Shown one piece after another: positions 11,130-22,620 of a DNA stretch of 64,000 bases (within the stretch, counting starts at the first letter, position 1; each line of letters opens with the position of its first letter). The stretch is from Angiostrongylus vasorum (taxonomy: Eukaryota; Nematoda; Chromadorea; Rhabditida; Metastrongylidae), in contig JADANN010000409.1 in the NCBI GenBank assembly GCA_018806985.1, forward strand, positions 1,488,001-1,552,000. The letters run 5' to 3'. The notes under the pieces are model-generated. The model saw only the letters and a program-made list of their open reading frames with translations. It searched no databases and was not told where the DNA came from. A program made the translations under genes and the position numbers.

Positions 11130-11944
11130 GTCATAAGATTAAAGAGTTCACAGAAGACGCATAGTTCGATACGATTCGTTAGAGTTCTAACTTTAGTTGA
11201 TGACTTGTCTAGTAGGCTCATAAAGGAATGTTAAGAAGTACGTGAATAATTGGAATGGAATGGAGAAAATTGGCGACAAGTCGCCGAATTAGTGAAGAAT
11301 GTGGAGGACGAATGAACGAGGAAGGAAGGAAAGAGGAAAAAAATGACACCTGCTGATGCAAGTGTCCTTTAAGACGACGGCTTACGATATTTGGGCACGT
11401 TTTTGATCGATTGCGGCTGCAGATACCTTGTGGATCAGAGGATGATTCTCGAAGAAAACCTCGAAAATCGATCGGCACTTAACGGCGGCATGAGTAATCA
11501 ATGATATTTCGTTTCATTCATGAGCTTACACAAGGTTTTTATGCAATCGACTCGGGCCAATCGGGCTCTGAAGAAGAAGAAGAAGAGGTCCAAATGCGTC
11601 AGCCGAATAAACGTTGTGTAAGAACGTCATCATGTAAGCTCGTGAATAGAACACAATATTATCACTTCTTGAAAATACCACCAGGCAGCAGACAGATCGT
11701 TGCCACGGACGACAAACTGGGATTGAATGAAAAGAACCAGTGAAAAAACAACTCAAGAATACGAGCCATCCACCTTCCGGAGAGCTTCGACCAAAATTTT
11801 TGTAAAACATGGAGGTGGTGCGAACCAACGGCACATTTTGCAACACCATCTGTTCATCAACGAAATCGTCCGACACCCATATGACGGGTTTCTTGACTGC
11901 GTTGAACAGTTGATAGAGTTAACCTTTTATCTGCTGCGTACTAT
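11130..11944. other. No gene; family E tail piece
   Basis: Contains GAAGAAGAAGAAGAAGAGG (about 11569-11590) and a degraded family E end near 11590-11645. Open frames are unconvincing. Confidence 0.4.
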
Positions 11945-12115
11945 AATTTTGCACGGCAGGGTATGATGTGGAACACAAGCACAACGGTGGTGAGATATTC
12001 GCAGAACTTGGACCTCGGGCCAGATCGAACCACGACTACTCTTTACGGGGTCCCGTTGTGGGGCGAGCCCCCGGAAAGCGTAATCGTGGTTTGACCTAGC
12101 CCGCGGTTCAAGTTG
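11945..12115. mobile_element. Family C-like foldback, divergent subtype
   Basis: Arms 12004-12050 and 12067-12113 pair with few mismatches around a 16-nt loop. The left flank TTTGCACGGCAGGGTATGA is the family C end. Confidence 0.6.
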
Positions 12116-13199
12116 ACAAAGTGTTTCGAAATCGTTGAATTTGAAGCTGTTTGGAAGCGAGGTCCATTCTCAACGATTCGGCCACTAATTTTCGAATTTC
12201 TGAGTTGTTAAACAACAACTTTAGTGATTACATCCCGTTGACAGTAAGTGTGAAGGTGGGCACATTAACGCTGAACAGTTGGAGCGCTATGTGAACAGAA
12301 TAAACAATGCAAATTACACTTATCGGAGGTTCAGTACACACAGAATTCGGTACCAAACACAAAATCTCCGAACATCAGAATCCCGTCTGAGTTTTACTGA
12401 ACTCAGCAAATGGAATTTTTCCTGAAGACTGAAGTTTCCTATCAGAATTTCCGTCACGTTGGTTATGGGGGCGATAAAATAGCGAGTGAACAGTAGAAAA
12501 GAAAACCATTAAACATGAAATTCCACCGCTTGCTAGGCTTAAGGGGTAAACTCTTACTCATATAATCCTCATCTTTGTACTTTTTCGGAGCCATATACCT
12601 ACATTTTGTACCTGAATCCGGAGGAAAAAAAGAACGGCGCTATGACAGCCGCTTAAACGCTGAGGCCATATATTAGCAATTCTCGATGGGGCATACGTGT
12701 TGAGAACGTCTTAATGAGAAAGCTAAGGGATTGACTTATGTGAAACTTTCTTGGACTATACGAATAACAATGCCCTTTCATAGCCTTCTTTGATGTTGTG
12801 AAAAAACACTGTGAAGAACCAAAAGAGAACAGGAAACTCCAGAGTGACTGACAGGACCCTCAGATGGAAAGATCATTACGGTCTAACGAGCAATTCAAAT
12901 ATTAGCTCAGTCCTGGATTATGTAATTCAGAAGTCATTTGATGAATTCTAGATGGAACACAGCAGAGTGAAGAACGCCTATTCGTAAGGATTCGTACTGA
13001 ACAAAGTAAATTTCAACAAAGATGATGCGTGAGAAGAAAGCTATAAGTAATTTAGCCTGAAACAGTTACGTGAGTGTGTTATTTACAAAGCGAAACCTTA
13101 ATAGCACTATTCATTTGATCTTCCGAAAAGTAATTATTTCAGGACACAGTCCTTTAAATTTGGAAGGCGGGAAAATATTAGCAAGCATTGATTGGAGCA
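12116..13199. other. No feature seen
   Basis: No repeat family member or exon recognised. Confidence 0.4.
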
Positions 13200-13560
13200 C
13201 ATTGTGATGTTCAGAGCTTAGCGGCCGCATAGGGCAAGGACGAACAGGCGGAGCGCACATTGGCTGCTTCGACGGCGACATGAAACAGATGGGCCGTTGC
13301 ATCGGAGCGAACCGAAACGGCGACGCTGGTGCTGAACGGAAGCAATTCTGAGTCCTGCTGAGGTCGCTCTGCCTCTGTCGGTTCGAGTAAGCCGATCAGA
13401 GTCCGACTTTTCGAGAATGATCGATAGCGCAAACAAGTAGAGCGCCACCAAAGCCCAGCGGCACCTCGATGTTCTGTACGATAGGCGGCGACCTCCCGGT
13501 TCACCACGCGGCCCACGCACCCTCGCCACCACGGCCTCCTTTAGCTCCCAGACTATTGTG
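13200..13560 (-). other. GC-rich island with long minus-strand open frames
   Basis: Clearly richer in G+C and CpG than the rest and containing a NotI site (GCGGCCGC at about 13221). Two overlapping minus frames are open for about 100 codons. One has basic residues followed by CRWALVALYLFALSIILEK, a type II signal-anchor-like helix; the other reads LLEPTEAERPQQDSELLPFS. Neither has an ATG or convincing splice sites, so I do not call a gene. Confidence 0.4.
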
Positions 13561-14189
13561 TGTGGCGTTCACAGATCGCTTTGAAAACCGCTTTGATGAG
13601 ATTTCCGTTCGAAACAGAACTTACTTTCCGTAACACTTGCACTCGACATGGTCCTCTTCTGTTCGTCCAAGCCGCCGTTCACACTGAAACTGACATTTAA
13701 TATCTCATCGATTCAGACCAATGTTAAGTGGTTATTCAAAAGTAGTCCAAAACCTTTTTTTCTTTCCTCGTATGATATTTCATATCTAGGAGGAACTATG
13801 AGTTTTATGGTCAAATCAGAGTTTCTGAATAAACAACTTTTAGTGGGCGAACCTTAAAGTAGTTGTTTGCTCGAACTTTCAAACTATTTCATGCGAGCTG
13901 CTCCTGCCTATCACCCACAATTTTCCTCCCTTCTTTTCCTCACTTCATTCTTTTCGGTACTGGTTGGTTTCCAGAAATAACTACGATAAGGGCTACTTGA
14001 CAACAGAAGAGGTAGTTTAGGAACGAAGAAGAAAATAAAACTATGAAAAGAAGGTAAAAAAAATATTCAGCCTAATCTTATCACTTTATTTGAGAACTCA
14101 AACATCATTTTATTTGCATTTCTGATTCAAGTGAATGGAAAGATTTCTGTTTGAGATCGTCGGTTTCCTATGGTTCTCGCTTCAAGCGG
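13561..14189. other. No feature seen
   Basis: A+T-rich; a 69-codon plus frame from 13648 lacks support. Confidence 0.4.
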
Positions 14190-14470
14190 GGGGCGCGTTG
14201 TGGCGCAGTAGTTAGCCAATTCACACATGAGCGTTCGCTCGATCACGAGCCCTCAGGCAATCATTCAATGGAACTCCCATCTCCGAGGTTGACAAATAAC
14301 TACCAAACTTGACTGCGATGATCGAAACCCTGACTTCACACAGCGGCGGGCTTTCACTCATCTCACGGGCCAGATGTGAGTTCATTCATTTCTGGAATAC
14401 TGTGAATCGATTCGAACCCATGGATCATCTCTGAGTGATTAATCAACGCCGAACGTTTTAAGCTTTTCCC
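14190..14470 (+). mobile_element. SINE-A copy 7, diverged
   Basis: Head GGGCGCGTTGTGGCGCAGTA keeps the A box, B box TCGCTCGATCACGAG; body degenerate; tail AATCAACGCCGAACG. Confidence 0.7.
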
Positions 14471-14871
14471 GCTCTTGTTCCATTAACTTTACATTACTAT
14501 CATATTGTAATCCCCCTTTATCACCTGCTCAACAGTTTATCGTCGAGTGATTTGATCACCCTTTAGCAGTCTACGTCTGGCCAAATTTTCCCAGTGAGAG
14601 AGCCTGCTGTATTACATTGAAGCACACAAGAACCATCCTGTTTCTTTGAATTAACTTTGAGCATTGAGCGGTGGCCTTTTCACTATATGCTTAACATTTA
14701 ATGAGATCCAGTCACTAACGGCTTTTTTTTGCGCCAGTTATCGTTAAGATGCGTCATGAGTTTAGCCCCCCTGACTTTGCACTTCTTGGCGAATGTGGTC
14801 TCTGATCTTCGGTCGCTTTGACAGGTCGAAGCTTCGGATTCTTTCTTTCACTCAAGTAATATGTGTTATTC

Positions 14872-15256
14872 CTCCCAACGGTTTACCGCCTCATCGTGGC
14901 TGGGAGGTGTTCCGGGGTGTCGGACTGCGATCTACAGGGGGGAATTCGTCCCCCCCCCCAGCAGAGTCTCCCAAGCTGAGAAGGAGTCCGGCGTTTCCAT
15001 CAGGAAGCCTAGCTAGGACTAAACCAATACCAGGATCCACCACTGTCCTGGTATCAAAGCCGCATGGTGGCAAATCTCCCTCTGATCCACAAGGGCTGCG
15101 ACTGCCTGTCGTGGTGACGGCCTGGGGGCAGACTTTGGCCAAGCTGTCCTCGGGATTCCAGGGAAGCACATTGGCTTAACCAGCAAATCTCCGAAGAATG
15201 GTGACTATGCTGGGGCTCGTACAACTAGTGATGACGGGGGTGTTCAAGTATCAAGT
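14872..15256 (+). mobile_element. Family B copy 4, complete, 18-bp duplication
   Basis: AAGTAATAYGTGTTATTC at 14854-14871 and 15257-15274 (one mismatch) fixes the element as 385 bp. Head CTCCCAACGGTTTACCGCC, tail TTCAAGTATCAAGTAAGT. Confidence 0.9.
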
Positions 15257-15289
15257 AAGTAATACGTGTTATTCATAGCACTATCATTC

Positions 15290-16080
15290 CAATATCTCGT
15301 TCAATAGCGATCACCCATATTTTACAAGCGTACGTTAAGGGAGGAAGAATCGTAGAATCGAAAAGGTGAGTATGGAGTCGGGCGCTCTTTGTCCTCTTCA
15401 GCACATCCTCAATTCTCCTTTAGGCTCTCCGAATCACTCGTTTTCTCTTGATGAGTTTCGTTCGTTTTGTTGACTTCCCGATTCAAATAAACATAGCTAT
15501 GACATTCGGCCATACTCACTCCGTTTAGCGTGAGTGGGGGTGCTTAGAGACGAAGCTCTCTGTCCTGAGCAACCACTTCTTTCGGTTAAGGCGATCGATG
15601 TGCTGCTGAAATCGGTCAGCATTGTTTTCGCCTGGCTGATGCTTGACATTATAAACAATGCTATCAGTGAAGCTGTGATGACGTAGGTGTCGTTAATGGC
15701 TGTTTGCAACCATGTGTGTAAAAGAAGCCACAAATAGTATCAGTGCTACAGTTTTTACCTCGATGAATCCCTTTCTTGTTATAAATGGTGATGCCCTTTA
15801 GCACAGTGAATTTCCATTCATGGAATTGCTTCATAGCTAATGAAGTGTCTTCCCTATACTGAGTAGCTATCCTTCGGTCTCTTGGATCGTGTTCTACTCA
15901 GCAGAATCAATGTCTTCTTTATGACAGTGAAGGTGAAACATACAGGCATCTTGTAGTCTCGATAGTAAGACGAATCTCGTAACCATTAGGATCCATCATG
16001 CTTCTATTGAACCTTTCCGAAGCAGTTCTTGCATTGACGTCCTTCCAGCATGTTCTGTCAACACTGTTAGAGATTACTTA
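15290..16080 (-). pseudogene. Heavily decayed RTE-type reverse transcriptase fragment
   Basis: Minus-strand pieces resemble the same RT: SSISQAKTMLTDF (the stretch after the DD box, compare SNISQAERMLADF at 37398-37436), LTLNGVSMAECHSYVYLNRE (about 15530-15480) and IEDVLKRTKSARL...LPPLTYA (about 15410-15320). Numerous stops. It ends beside family B copy 14872-15256. Confidence 0.5.
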
Positions 16081-17153
16081 GATAAAGGAGTTGCAAACAG
16101 ACCGTAAAATAGCGGCAGATGACGTGTAGATCTCTTTTGTGCAAAAAACACAGTTATGCCGGCTTTCTATCGACTGGGAACCTTTTATTTAAACAAGTAA
16201 CGTGTAAAAAACGCAAATGCGACGTCGATAGGTAAAATCTCCGATTTCCTATGAGGAGCTTAATTTCGTTATTGCACCTCTCATTAGGAGACTCTCACCT
16301 CCAGTGTTAAGGAGCTCGTGTTATTTTGAGACACCCTGTCCACAGTGATCGTGGTAAACTGAAATACTCGCTGAATTTGTTGAATAGTCCTCATAACGCG
16401 ATCTAGGATTCTTCGGACGTTCTCCTGGAGTTCATCTTGAAGTCTTCCTGTGTGGAACACTTCAACATCGTCTTCGTCATGACTTTATGTCAATGCATAG
16501 GTGACGAAAATTGTCAAGGCCGGTATTATTCATGCCTTTTCAACCATAAACGTCCGATTCGGGTCGTTAGGTGTTCAAAGGGCAGTTTTTTTCTTCGGTA
16601 TCACAAACAGCTTTAATACGCGGCGTATTCTTATCTCTGTGATATCTATATCGTCTTCTTAGATGTGCATCAGCAGGATTCTTGTGGAGATTCCGATGTT
16701 GATCTGAGTGCTTTAAAAAAAATCTCTTCACCATTCGGGCTTTTCCGGGACCATTAACTCCTATACACTCAACAGCCACTTTTGTGGCAAGTTTTTTGGC
16801 CAATTTACAGGACACAGTCCATATACATACAAGGAGCTCATGCGGGTATGAATGCGTACGTATATATGGAAGTCATAGTTCAGGTAGCCGCAGGGAGTCC
16901 TTCCTCTGAAAGTTTTGCTTCCTTGCTGTTTGGAGATTTGTGGACTACGTTGATAAGAGGGAAAAAATCCTGTTTTCGTCATAGTTACAAGAATCACCAC
17001 ATTATCGAGACATGACGTCATAATTAAATAATCACAAATTCTGATCTTTAGCCATCATTAAGAGAGGTGTTCATCTCACTGGTCTTAATTTCGCTCTAAT
17101 TTTTATACAATTTGTTGTTGGTCCACATAATAATTTAAGAGGAAATATCTTAC
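16081..17153. other. No supported gene
   Basis: Region between the RT remnant and the exon at 17154. The minus frame 16815-16567 is basic and ends in a stop, but has no splice context. Confidence 0.35.
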
Positions 17154-17318
17154 GTCATAGCCTCGATCTTTGTCTCCATTGGTGGTGTCATAGTTTTCTC
17201 GTCATCCATCATCAGTTTCTGCCACCACGCCGATGGCTTTCTGCAATAATTTGGAGTCCATCTAACATATTCATGACGACATGCATTGATTTCAGTGCGC
17301 ATGGTATGAAAATAATGA
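17154..17318 (-). CDS. Isolated internal exon of an unidentified gene
   Basis: 165 nt with acceptor AAAAGCAG and donor GTAAGA and an uninterrupted frame of 54 codons (HYFHTMRTEINACRHEYVRW, then TPNYCRKPSAWWQKL). The composition (Cys, Trp, charged residues evenly spaced) looks like real protein rather than a chance frame. I could not connect it to a neighbour exon in compatible phase (2 in, 2 out) within 2 kb, and I do not recognise the family. It may be a fragment of a larger gene with long introns or a retained piece of a pseudogene. Confidence 0.45.
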
Positions 17319-17879
17319 CTGCTTTTGATTTTTAAACCAATGTCTCTGAGCTCACACTGAACTTTACTCGTTGCAGTGGAATCCTAAAGCCTCCGAATTT
17401 ACAGATCTTGGTCCACGAAAATGCTTGTATTATACCACGGTTAAATTCTGATTTCTCGAAGCCGGGAAACTTTTTTCTGAATAAAAAATTAGGCAATACT
17501 TTTAAAAATTGTGGACAACTCTCACGGCGATGGATCGAAATCTCTCCTATAACTTGTGCCAAGTGCTTAGGTCTTGTATGTTTTAGCTATCAAAGAGAAG
17601 TGTCGGAATTATCGTTAAACCAATTTCCTGTCGAGATAGTTAATCATAGAATAGTTAGGCGCACTATGTTGATATCAGCTAGGAAGACTGTTTATTTAGT
17701 AACACAGACATACGTCATAAGTTTCTTAGCATTAAAAGTTTCATAGCAATAGCACAGGGTTCTGTTCCTCAAGAGGCGTTTATTTTTAATCACATTTCTA
17801 GGGTAAGGTTTTGATTAAATCCGATGACGGCATTGTTTCCTAATGCACTTTCTTTTAATCTACCCGTAATCCGCATTGG

Positions 17880-18141
17880 TTAGAGGTGCCCTGCAACACT
17901 CACTGGATCGATCGCTGCTTCGATCTCACGCCCACTGTTGACAAGTCTTCCATACCTCCGGGGTTTACAAACTGGTACCAGACTTGTAGGGAGGATATAA
18001 ACACAGACATGGTATATTAGTAAGCTACCGTAATTCATTGTTTAAGTCAGATATGCATTTATTCACCTCTTTGATGCTTACCTGGAGTTGAAGGCATGGC
18101 GCATTCATCAAGGATGGATCAACGCCGAGAGCTTTCTTCCC
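17880..18141 (+). mobile_element. SINE-A copy 8
   Basis: Partly 5' truncated, starts TAGAGGTGCCCTGCAACAC; tail GATCAACGCCGAGAGC. Confidence 0.75.
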
Positions 18142-18164
18142 TACCGTTTGCTGCCAGCGACATA

Positions 18165-18350
18165 TGTGGGCCTATACAATAACTTGCACTAGCCTAACGA
18201 GGTATCAAGTTAGATTGTCTATCCACTTAAACAAGTCTGTCAACAATTTGCGGACACCGAAAGGCTGGTTGATTGGGTGCTCCGCTCGGGGCGTCGAATA
18301 AACCAACGACGTGTGCATTTCCGAGCATCTCAGGCACTGCTTTGCATGGG
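18165..18350 (-). mobile_element. SINE-A copy 9, partial
   Basis: Reverse-oriented body fragment adjoining copy 8 tail to tail; diverged, with GAGCATCTCAGGCACTGC at the head side. Confidence 0.6.
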
Positions 18351-18452
18351 ACCCTGTTCAGCACACAATTTCTGGGATTAGGCTATATTTCACACCACTG
18401 TTGAAAATCTTCTATGTGCCCTAAACAGGCATTTTTAGTTGTATGAATGAAA

Positions 18453-18733
18453 GGGGCAAGTGTGGCGCAGTAGTCCATGGCGCCCTGCAACACACACACA
18501 GGATCGATCTATGCGCCCATGGTCCACCAAGCCTTCCATACCTCCGGGGTCGGAAAATTGGAACCAGACTTTTCTAGGAGGATAGCAGCACTGGTTCGAT
18601 GCATCCGTAGGCCAGCGTGAGCCATAGTGAAGGCCAGATATGCATTGAATCACATCCAACAATGCTTAACGAAGTCGAATGAATGGAGCATCCCTCAGGG
18701 ATTGATCAACGCCGAGAGCTTTAGCTTTAGCTT
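18453..18733 (+). mobile_element. SINE-A copy 10
   Basis: Head GGCAAGTGTGGCGCAGTAG; tail AGAGCTTTAGCTTTAGC with a small tandem; short direct repeat TATGAAT at 18442-18448 and 18734-18740. Confidence 0.85.
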
Positions 18734-19139
18734 TATGAATAAATTTCCAACACAATGTAAATTGAAAGAGAAAGTCAAACGAGGAAAGCTGAAAAATTCT
18801 AAGGAAGCTTCTTCTTTAGTGAATTGTATTTTGAATTAGATTGTGCTCAATTACACGTCGGCGTGACTGGCCACCTCTGAGACAGTCACTTACTGCTCAG
18901 TTAATGAAAATGCGAACAGGCCGAATTTCGTTTGGATCAAATTGGAGCACTTCGTCTGCTTACGGTAGAAATTAATCATTTTTTACTATCAGGGCGCTAA
19001 AAATACCATTGCGAACTATTTTATTCATGTCGTTGCATTTCGTGAAAAACTGCTGTAGAATACATTTCAAAGACCGACTTTCCTTTAACCTGGGCATGAC
19101 TAATCAGTACGTATTCTTTCATTGATAAGCTAATTCGAA

Positions 19140-19330
19140 GTTCACAGAAGAGTTTGTTCGGCTTACGTTCCGACGTCTTCGTCTTCCTTCAGGATGTTTT
19201 CCTGACGTTCTAAGACGAAGACGAAGACGAAGACGAAGATGTCTAAATGTTGGCCGAATAAATCTTTCCATCAACCTCGTGTTAGCATATCAATAGAAGG
19301 GTACATGTTCTAAGCTACTTTAAATTGGAA
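19140..19330. repeat. Family E repeat with (GACGAA)n
   Basis: Five tandem GACGAA units at 19214-19238 face an inverted GTCTTCGTCTTCC at about 19177. Followed by GTTGGCCGAATAAATCTTTC, which recurs at 19855, 34960 and 11600. Confidence 0.55.
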
Positions 19331-19429
19331 AGACTTCATAGGTTATGTCATATGTCTCCACGCGACATACTGAGTGGAAGACTCATAGAAAGCGGTGAGT
19401 GTGCAAAGAAGCTATTCTGTGTTCAATGT

Positions 19430-19640
19430 GGTTGAAATCTTGGTTCAGCTCCCAGGATCGACTTTCTATTAACCTCGGGATTGGAATATGAATGCGTCGT
19501 TTTCTTGGTTCAGCGTTTTCTCTGTTTGGTTATGGAGGTGTTTGACCGTGTAGATTGCAGTCAACTTGACCTTTCCAGACTCTGAGGAAGGCGAAATAAA
19601 GAAATGAAATAATACCTCGTATTTGCTAAACAGAAGTGGA
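19430..19640 (-). repeat. Family F repeat with protein-like stretch
   Basis: Minus frame ISPSSESGKVKLTAIY then HNQTEKTLNQEN. The same words occur at 55887-55985 on the plus strand and weakly at 44330-44440. Confidence 0.5.
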
Positions 19641-19814
19641 AAGAAGTACTTCATATGTTATTATTGTTCATTTCAGAGATGGTTCTTTTTTTTCAAACAG
19701 GGATCCGTTGGTTTTCCGGTAATCATCATGGGAATTGAGCTCAGTGAAAAAAATTCCCAGTTAGTATTTTCACCTCTAAAAACACCAAAAGTATTTTGCC
19801 ACTTTTTTTTAGTG

Positions 19815-19960
19815 TTTTCGTGAAGGAAGACGAAGAAAAAGACGTCGAAACGTTGGTCGGATAAAAGTCGTATAAGAACCGCGTGTAAGCTGAGCAATTT
19901 AAACACATGTTGATTAATCATGCCGAGGTTAAAGCGAAGTCGGTTTTCGTCAAAGAATCT
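19815..19960. repeat. Family E repeat, second copy
   Basis: GACGTCGAAACGTTGGTCGG, AATAAAAGTCG-like, GCGTGTAAGCTGAG, then ATCATGCCGAGGTTAAAGCG. Confidence 0.45.
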
Positions 19961-20028
19961 CTTCTTGAGAGTGGATCCAATTATTCGGTTGATAATAACT
20001 CTTGAAATTTGATTGGCTGAAAAAGGAT

Positions 20029-20256
20029 AAAGCTCTCGACATTGATCATTCCCCTGACGGGTGTGCCATGCATTCGACTTCATTATTGACTACGGCGGCC
20101 TGCCTGTGTGCGAGTCAGTGCTGCTGTCCTCCCAGACACGCCTAGTATCAGTGTACGGACCCCCGGGGGGTGGAAGGCTTGGTGAGCGTGAGACGGACGC
20201 GAGATCAATGCCATGTGTATTTCAGGGTGCCTCTAACCTCTGCGCTACACGCGCCA
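20029..20256 (-). mobile_element. SINE-A copy 11
   Basis: Tail AGCTCTCGACATTGATC, head CTGCGCTACACGCGCC; internal deletion of about 45 bp. Confidence 0.78.
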
Positions 20257-20879
20257 TTTTGATCTGTTTGGTTAGCGATTAGAATCTTGCTAAAGTTTAA
20301 CCACTATGCTTGCCTCCACTACTGTATTTTTTTATTCCAATCCAACAATAGAGAATGGAACGCACAGAGGGTGCTTTTTTCTTTCATTTTCAGGAGCAAA
20401 ATATGTTTCAATGATCCATGGTGAATGTGCCTGCAGTTTTTTATTGCCCTTGCATGCTACAGCGGTTTCCGGAGTCCAAGACATGGCATAAAGAACCGTA
20501 ATGTGGAATAGGTAAATTGTTTCCCTTTTTTGCGAAGGAGATGAAGAAGAAACCTTTGCTTTAATACAGACAGCCTTTCACGGCTGCTTCTTTGTATGCG
20601 ATAAATGGGAACCACTACTTGATTCGACCGGTTTTCTGGAGTGGTTTGGGCATCTTCCTGGGCACAGCACAGAGGATAGATGTGTCGCTCGAGTTTTGGT
20701 CTCTTTGTCTAAAGGAGGAAAGTAGGTTTGGCCTCCATACCTAAAGCAGGTATTCTTGAAAGTAGAATTGAAGGATGCTATAGCTCCTCTTATATCATCT
20801 TGTCAATAGTGAACCTTTCAGGGATTGGCTCCATATTATTAATTGCTATCATTATTCTTATTACACGACCCGACGTAAT

Positions 20880-21252
20880 GTCTCGCTGTGCGAATCCCAT
20901 CATTTCTTGCATTCGATTCGTTTTCTCCCACCCATCATCCACGGAAGTGTTCGAATTTCTTTTTTGCGCGTGGTCTCGTCTGCCGATTGGGGATTTTTTT
21001 TTGTCCTTGTCACGAATGTCGTTGAATGATAGTCGAGTCGATGTTCCCAGGAATCCTGAGATCGCTGGGGCGTTCCCTCGTAGACTGGAGGGAGTTATCT
21101 TGTCCAAGACTAATCTAGGATCAATTTCCCTATCCTGAAGGGATGAGAGGCTTTGTGAGCCCAGTCCGGATTTGAAACAGAGCATGAGGAAGTGGAGCCG
21201 TTTAAATTACGAAGCGGGAAGCGGTCGCTACCACTGCGCTACCCCCCTCTAT
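20880..21252 (-). mobile_element. SINE-D copy 1
   Basis: Head on minus strand from 21250: GGGGGTAGCGCAGTGGTAGC (A box) and CTGTTTCAAATCCGG (B box); body to AAGAAATGATGGGATTCG. Confidence 0.72.
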
Positions 21253-22369
21253 TGGATTATATAGGTTACGAAACTGACACCAAGTTGATATATTCTAGTG
21301 TATAAAGGTTAAATGTAACAGCTTTTCTTTGCGTTGGTAACCGTATCGCTTTAAACTGGCTTTTTGTCAGATTGGACATGCTTCGCCTATTGGCTAGGGT
21401 TCCTCATGCCGGCTGGGAATGTGGATTCATCACCAGCAGAGCCTTACATACTAAAGAGTTGTTCGATATTTCCATGTGGAAGTTCAGCTAAGAGTAAATC
21501 ACTCCCATCATGGCAGCGTGGTTAGTAGCTGGAAGGTGATCGCGTTCTTGTACCTTCGAAATTCCAGGGAAGGAAGGTCTTCCTCAGGCAAAGTTGACCA
21601 GTCAAATGGGAATTGTGCTAGAATCCACACAATATGCAGAGGGTCATTACAGATGTTCCATCCATGTATTTTGGTAAGATAACGTTAGCACTGCTGAATG
21701 TTCTTTCAGTTCCATCTTGCTTTGTGCTCTTTTTGAAGGTGTCTACTCCACTGGTTCGCGCACTTCACTTCTGCTTTAGTTAGCCAGTTCTCGTTGTGTT
21801 TGAGGCATGCTATTCACACAGTGAAGTCGTTGACCTATAGTGAGGCACTTTTTTTCTCTATTGCAAAAATCACTGTATTCCTTATATACCATGATGGGTG
21901 TGGTTGTAGAGGTGTCAGAAAAAAGCAATGCACAATTTTATCCTTTTCTCTCGCGGAAGCGCTCCAAGTAAACTCAGGTCGGAATAATTTTTGTAATTTT
22001 AGTCAACGAAGTTGTAGCCTACATTGCTTCCGTTGGCTGCTCCTAATACGTCCGTTTATCTCCTTTAAACACCTGTGCTTGCTTAATAGAAGAAATCCAT
22101 GGTGCCATCCATAGTATCTCTGTGCTTCACTAATATCACCGTTCGTTTATAAGGTCTAGACTGAATGGTCCAAGACCACTCTGGTAACTTTAATTTATTG
22201 GAGTTTTTTTTTGGTAATGCTACGAATGCCTACCACTTATTGGTGATGATGGTATCCTCAATAAGCAAGGAATAAGTGTGAACAACATTGTACTCATGGC
22301 TCATGTACTGCGCTGCTCCGTATCTTCTCATCAAAGGATGGCCATCATTCGAAACAAATGATGGCACGA
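21253..22369. other. No supported gene
   Basis: 21375-21690 resembles a diverged family B relative (CTAGGGTTCCTCATGCCGG, ATCACTCCCATCATGGC). The rest shows nothing. Confidence 0.35.
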
Positions 22370-22620
22370 GTCTCTAATCTCTCCGGGGTTGGAAAAATTG
22401 TACTAGTCTTGTGTGGGAACTACTCACTGCCTACAGTCCAAGTGAGTACTCTCTAGCAGGCTATTCCAGGACTCAAAGTACTCGACGAGCATTCAACGAC
22501 GTTCATAGGAAACACGAAAATCTTCAAGTAGCAGCCGAACCGAAGCGCGAAAAGTACAAAGACAATCGTTGATGCTAGCAGGAGTCGCTGTCATCTTGGA
22601 AGAATCCTAGTTGCGATGAA
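22370..22620 (+). mobile_element. SINE-D copy 2, headless
   Basis: Body CTCGACGAGCATTCAACGAC and GCAGCCGAACCGAAGCG. Confidence 0.6.

Noticed and set aside
14793..15179. 128-codon plus frame
   Set aside because: Falls inside family B copy 4. Family B copies show similar chance frames (for example 31869-32282, 43876-44137).
16567..16815. 82-codon basic minus frame
   Set aside because: No splice sites or neighbours, and the basic composition arises from A+T-rich sequence. Not enough to call an exon.
21794..22114. 106-codon plus frame
   Set aside because: No splice signals, low-complexity hydrophobic composition and no conserved motif.
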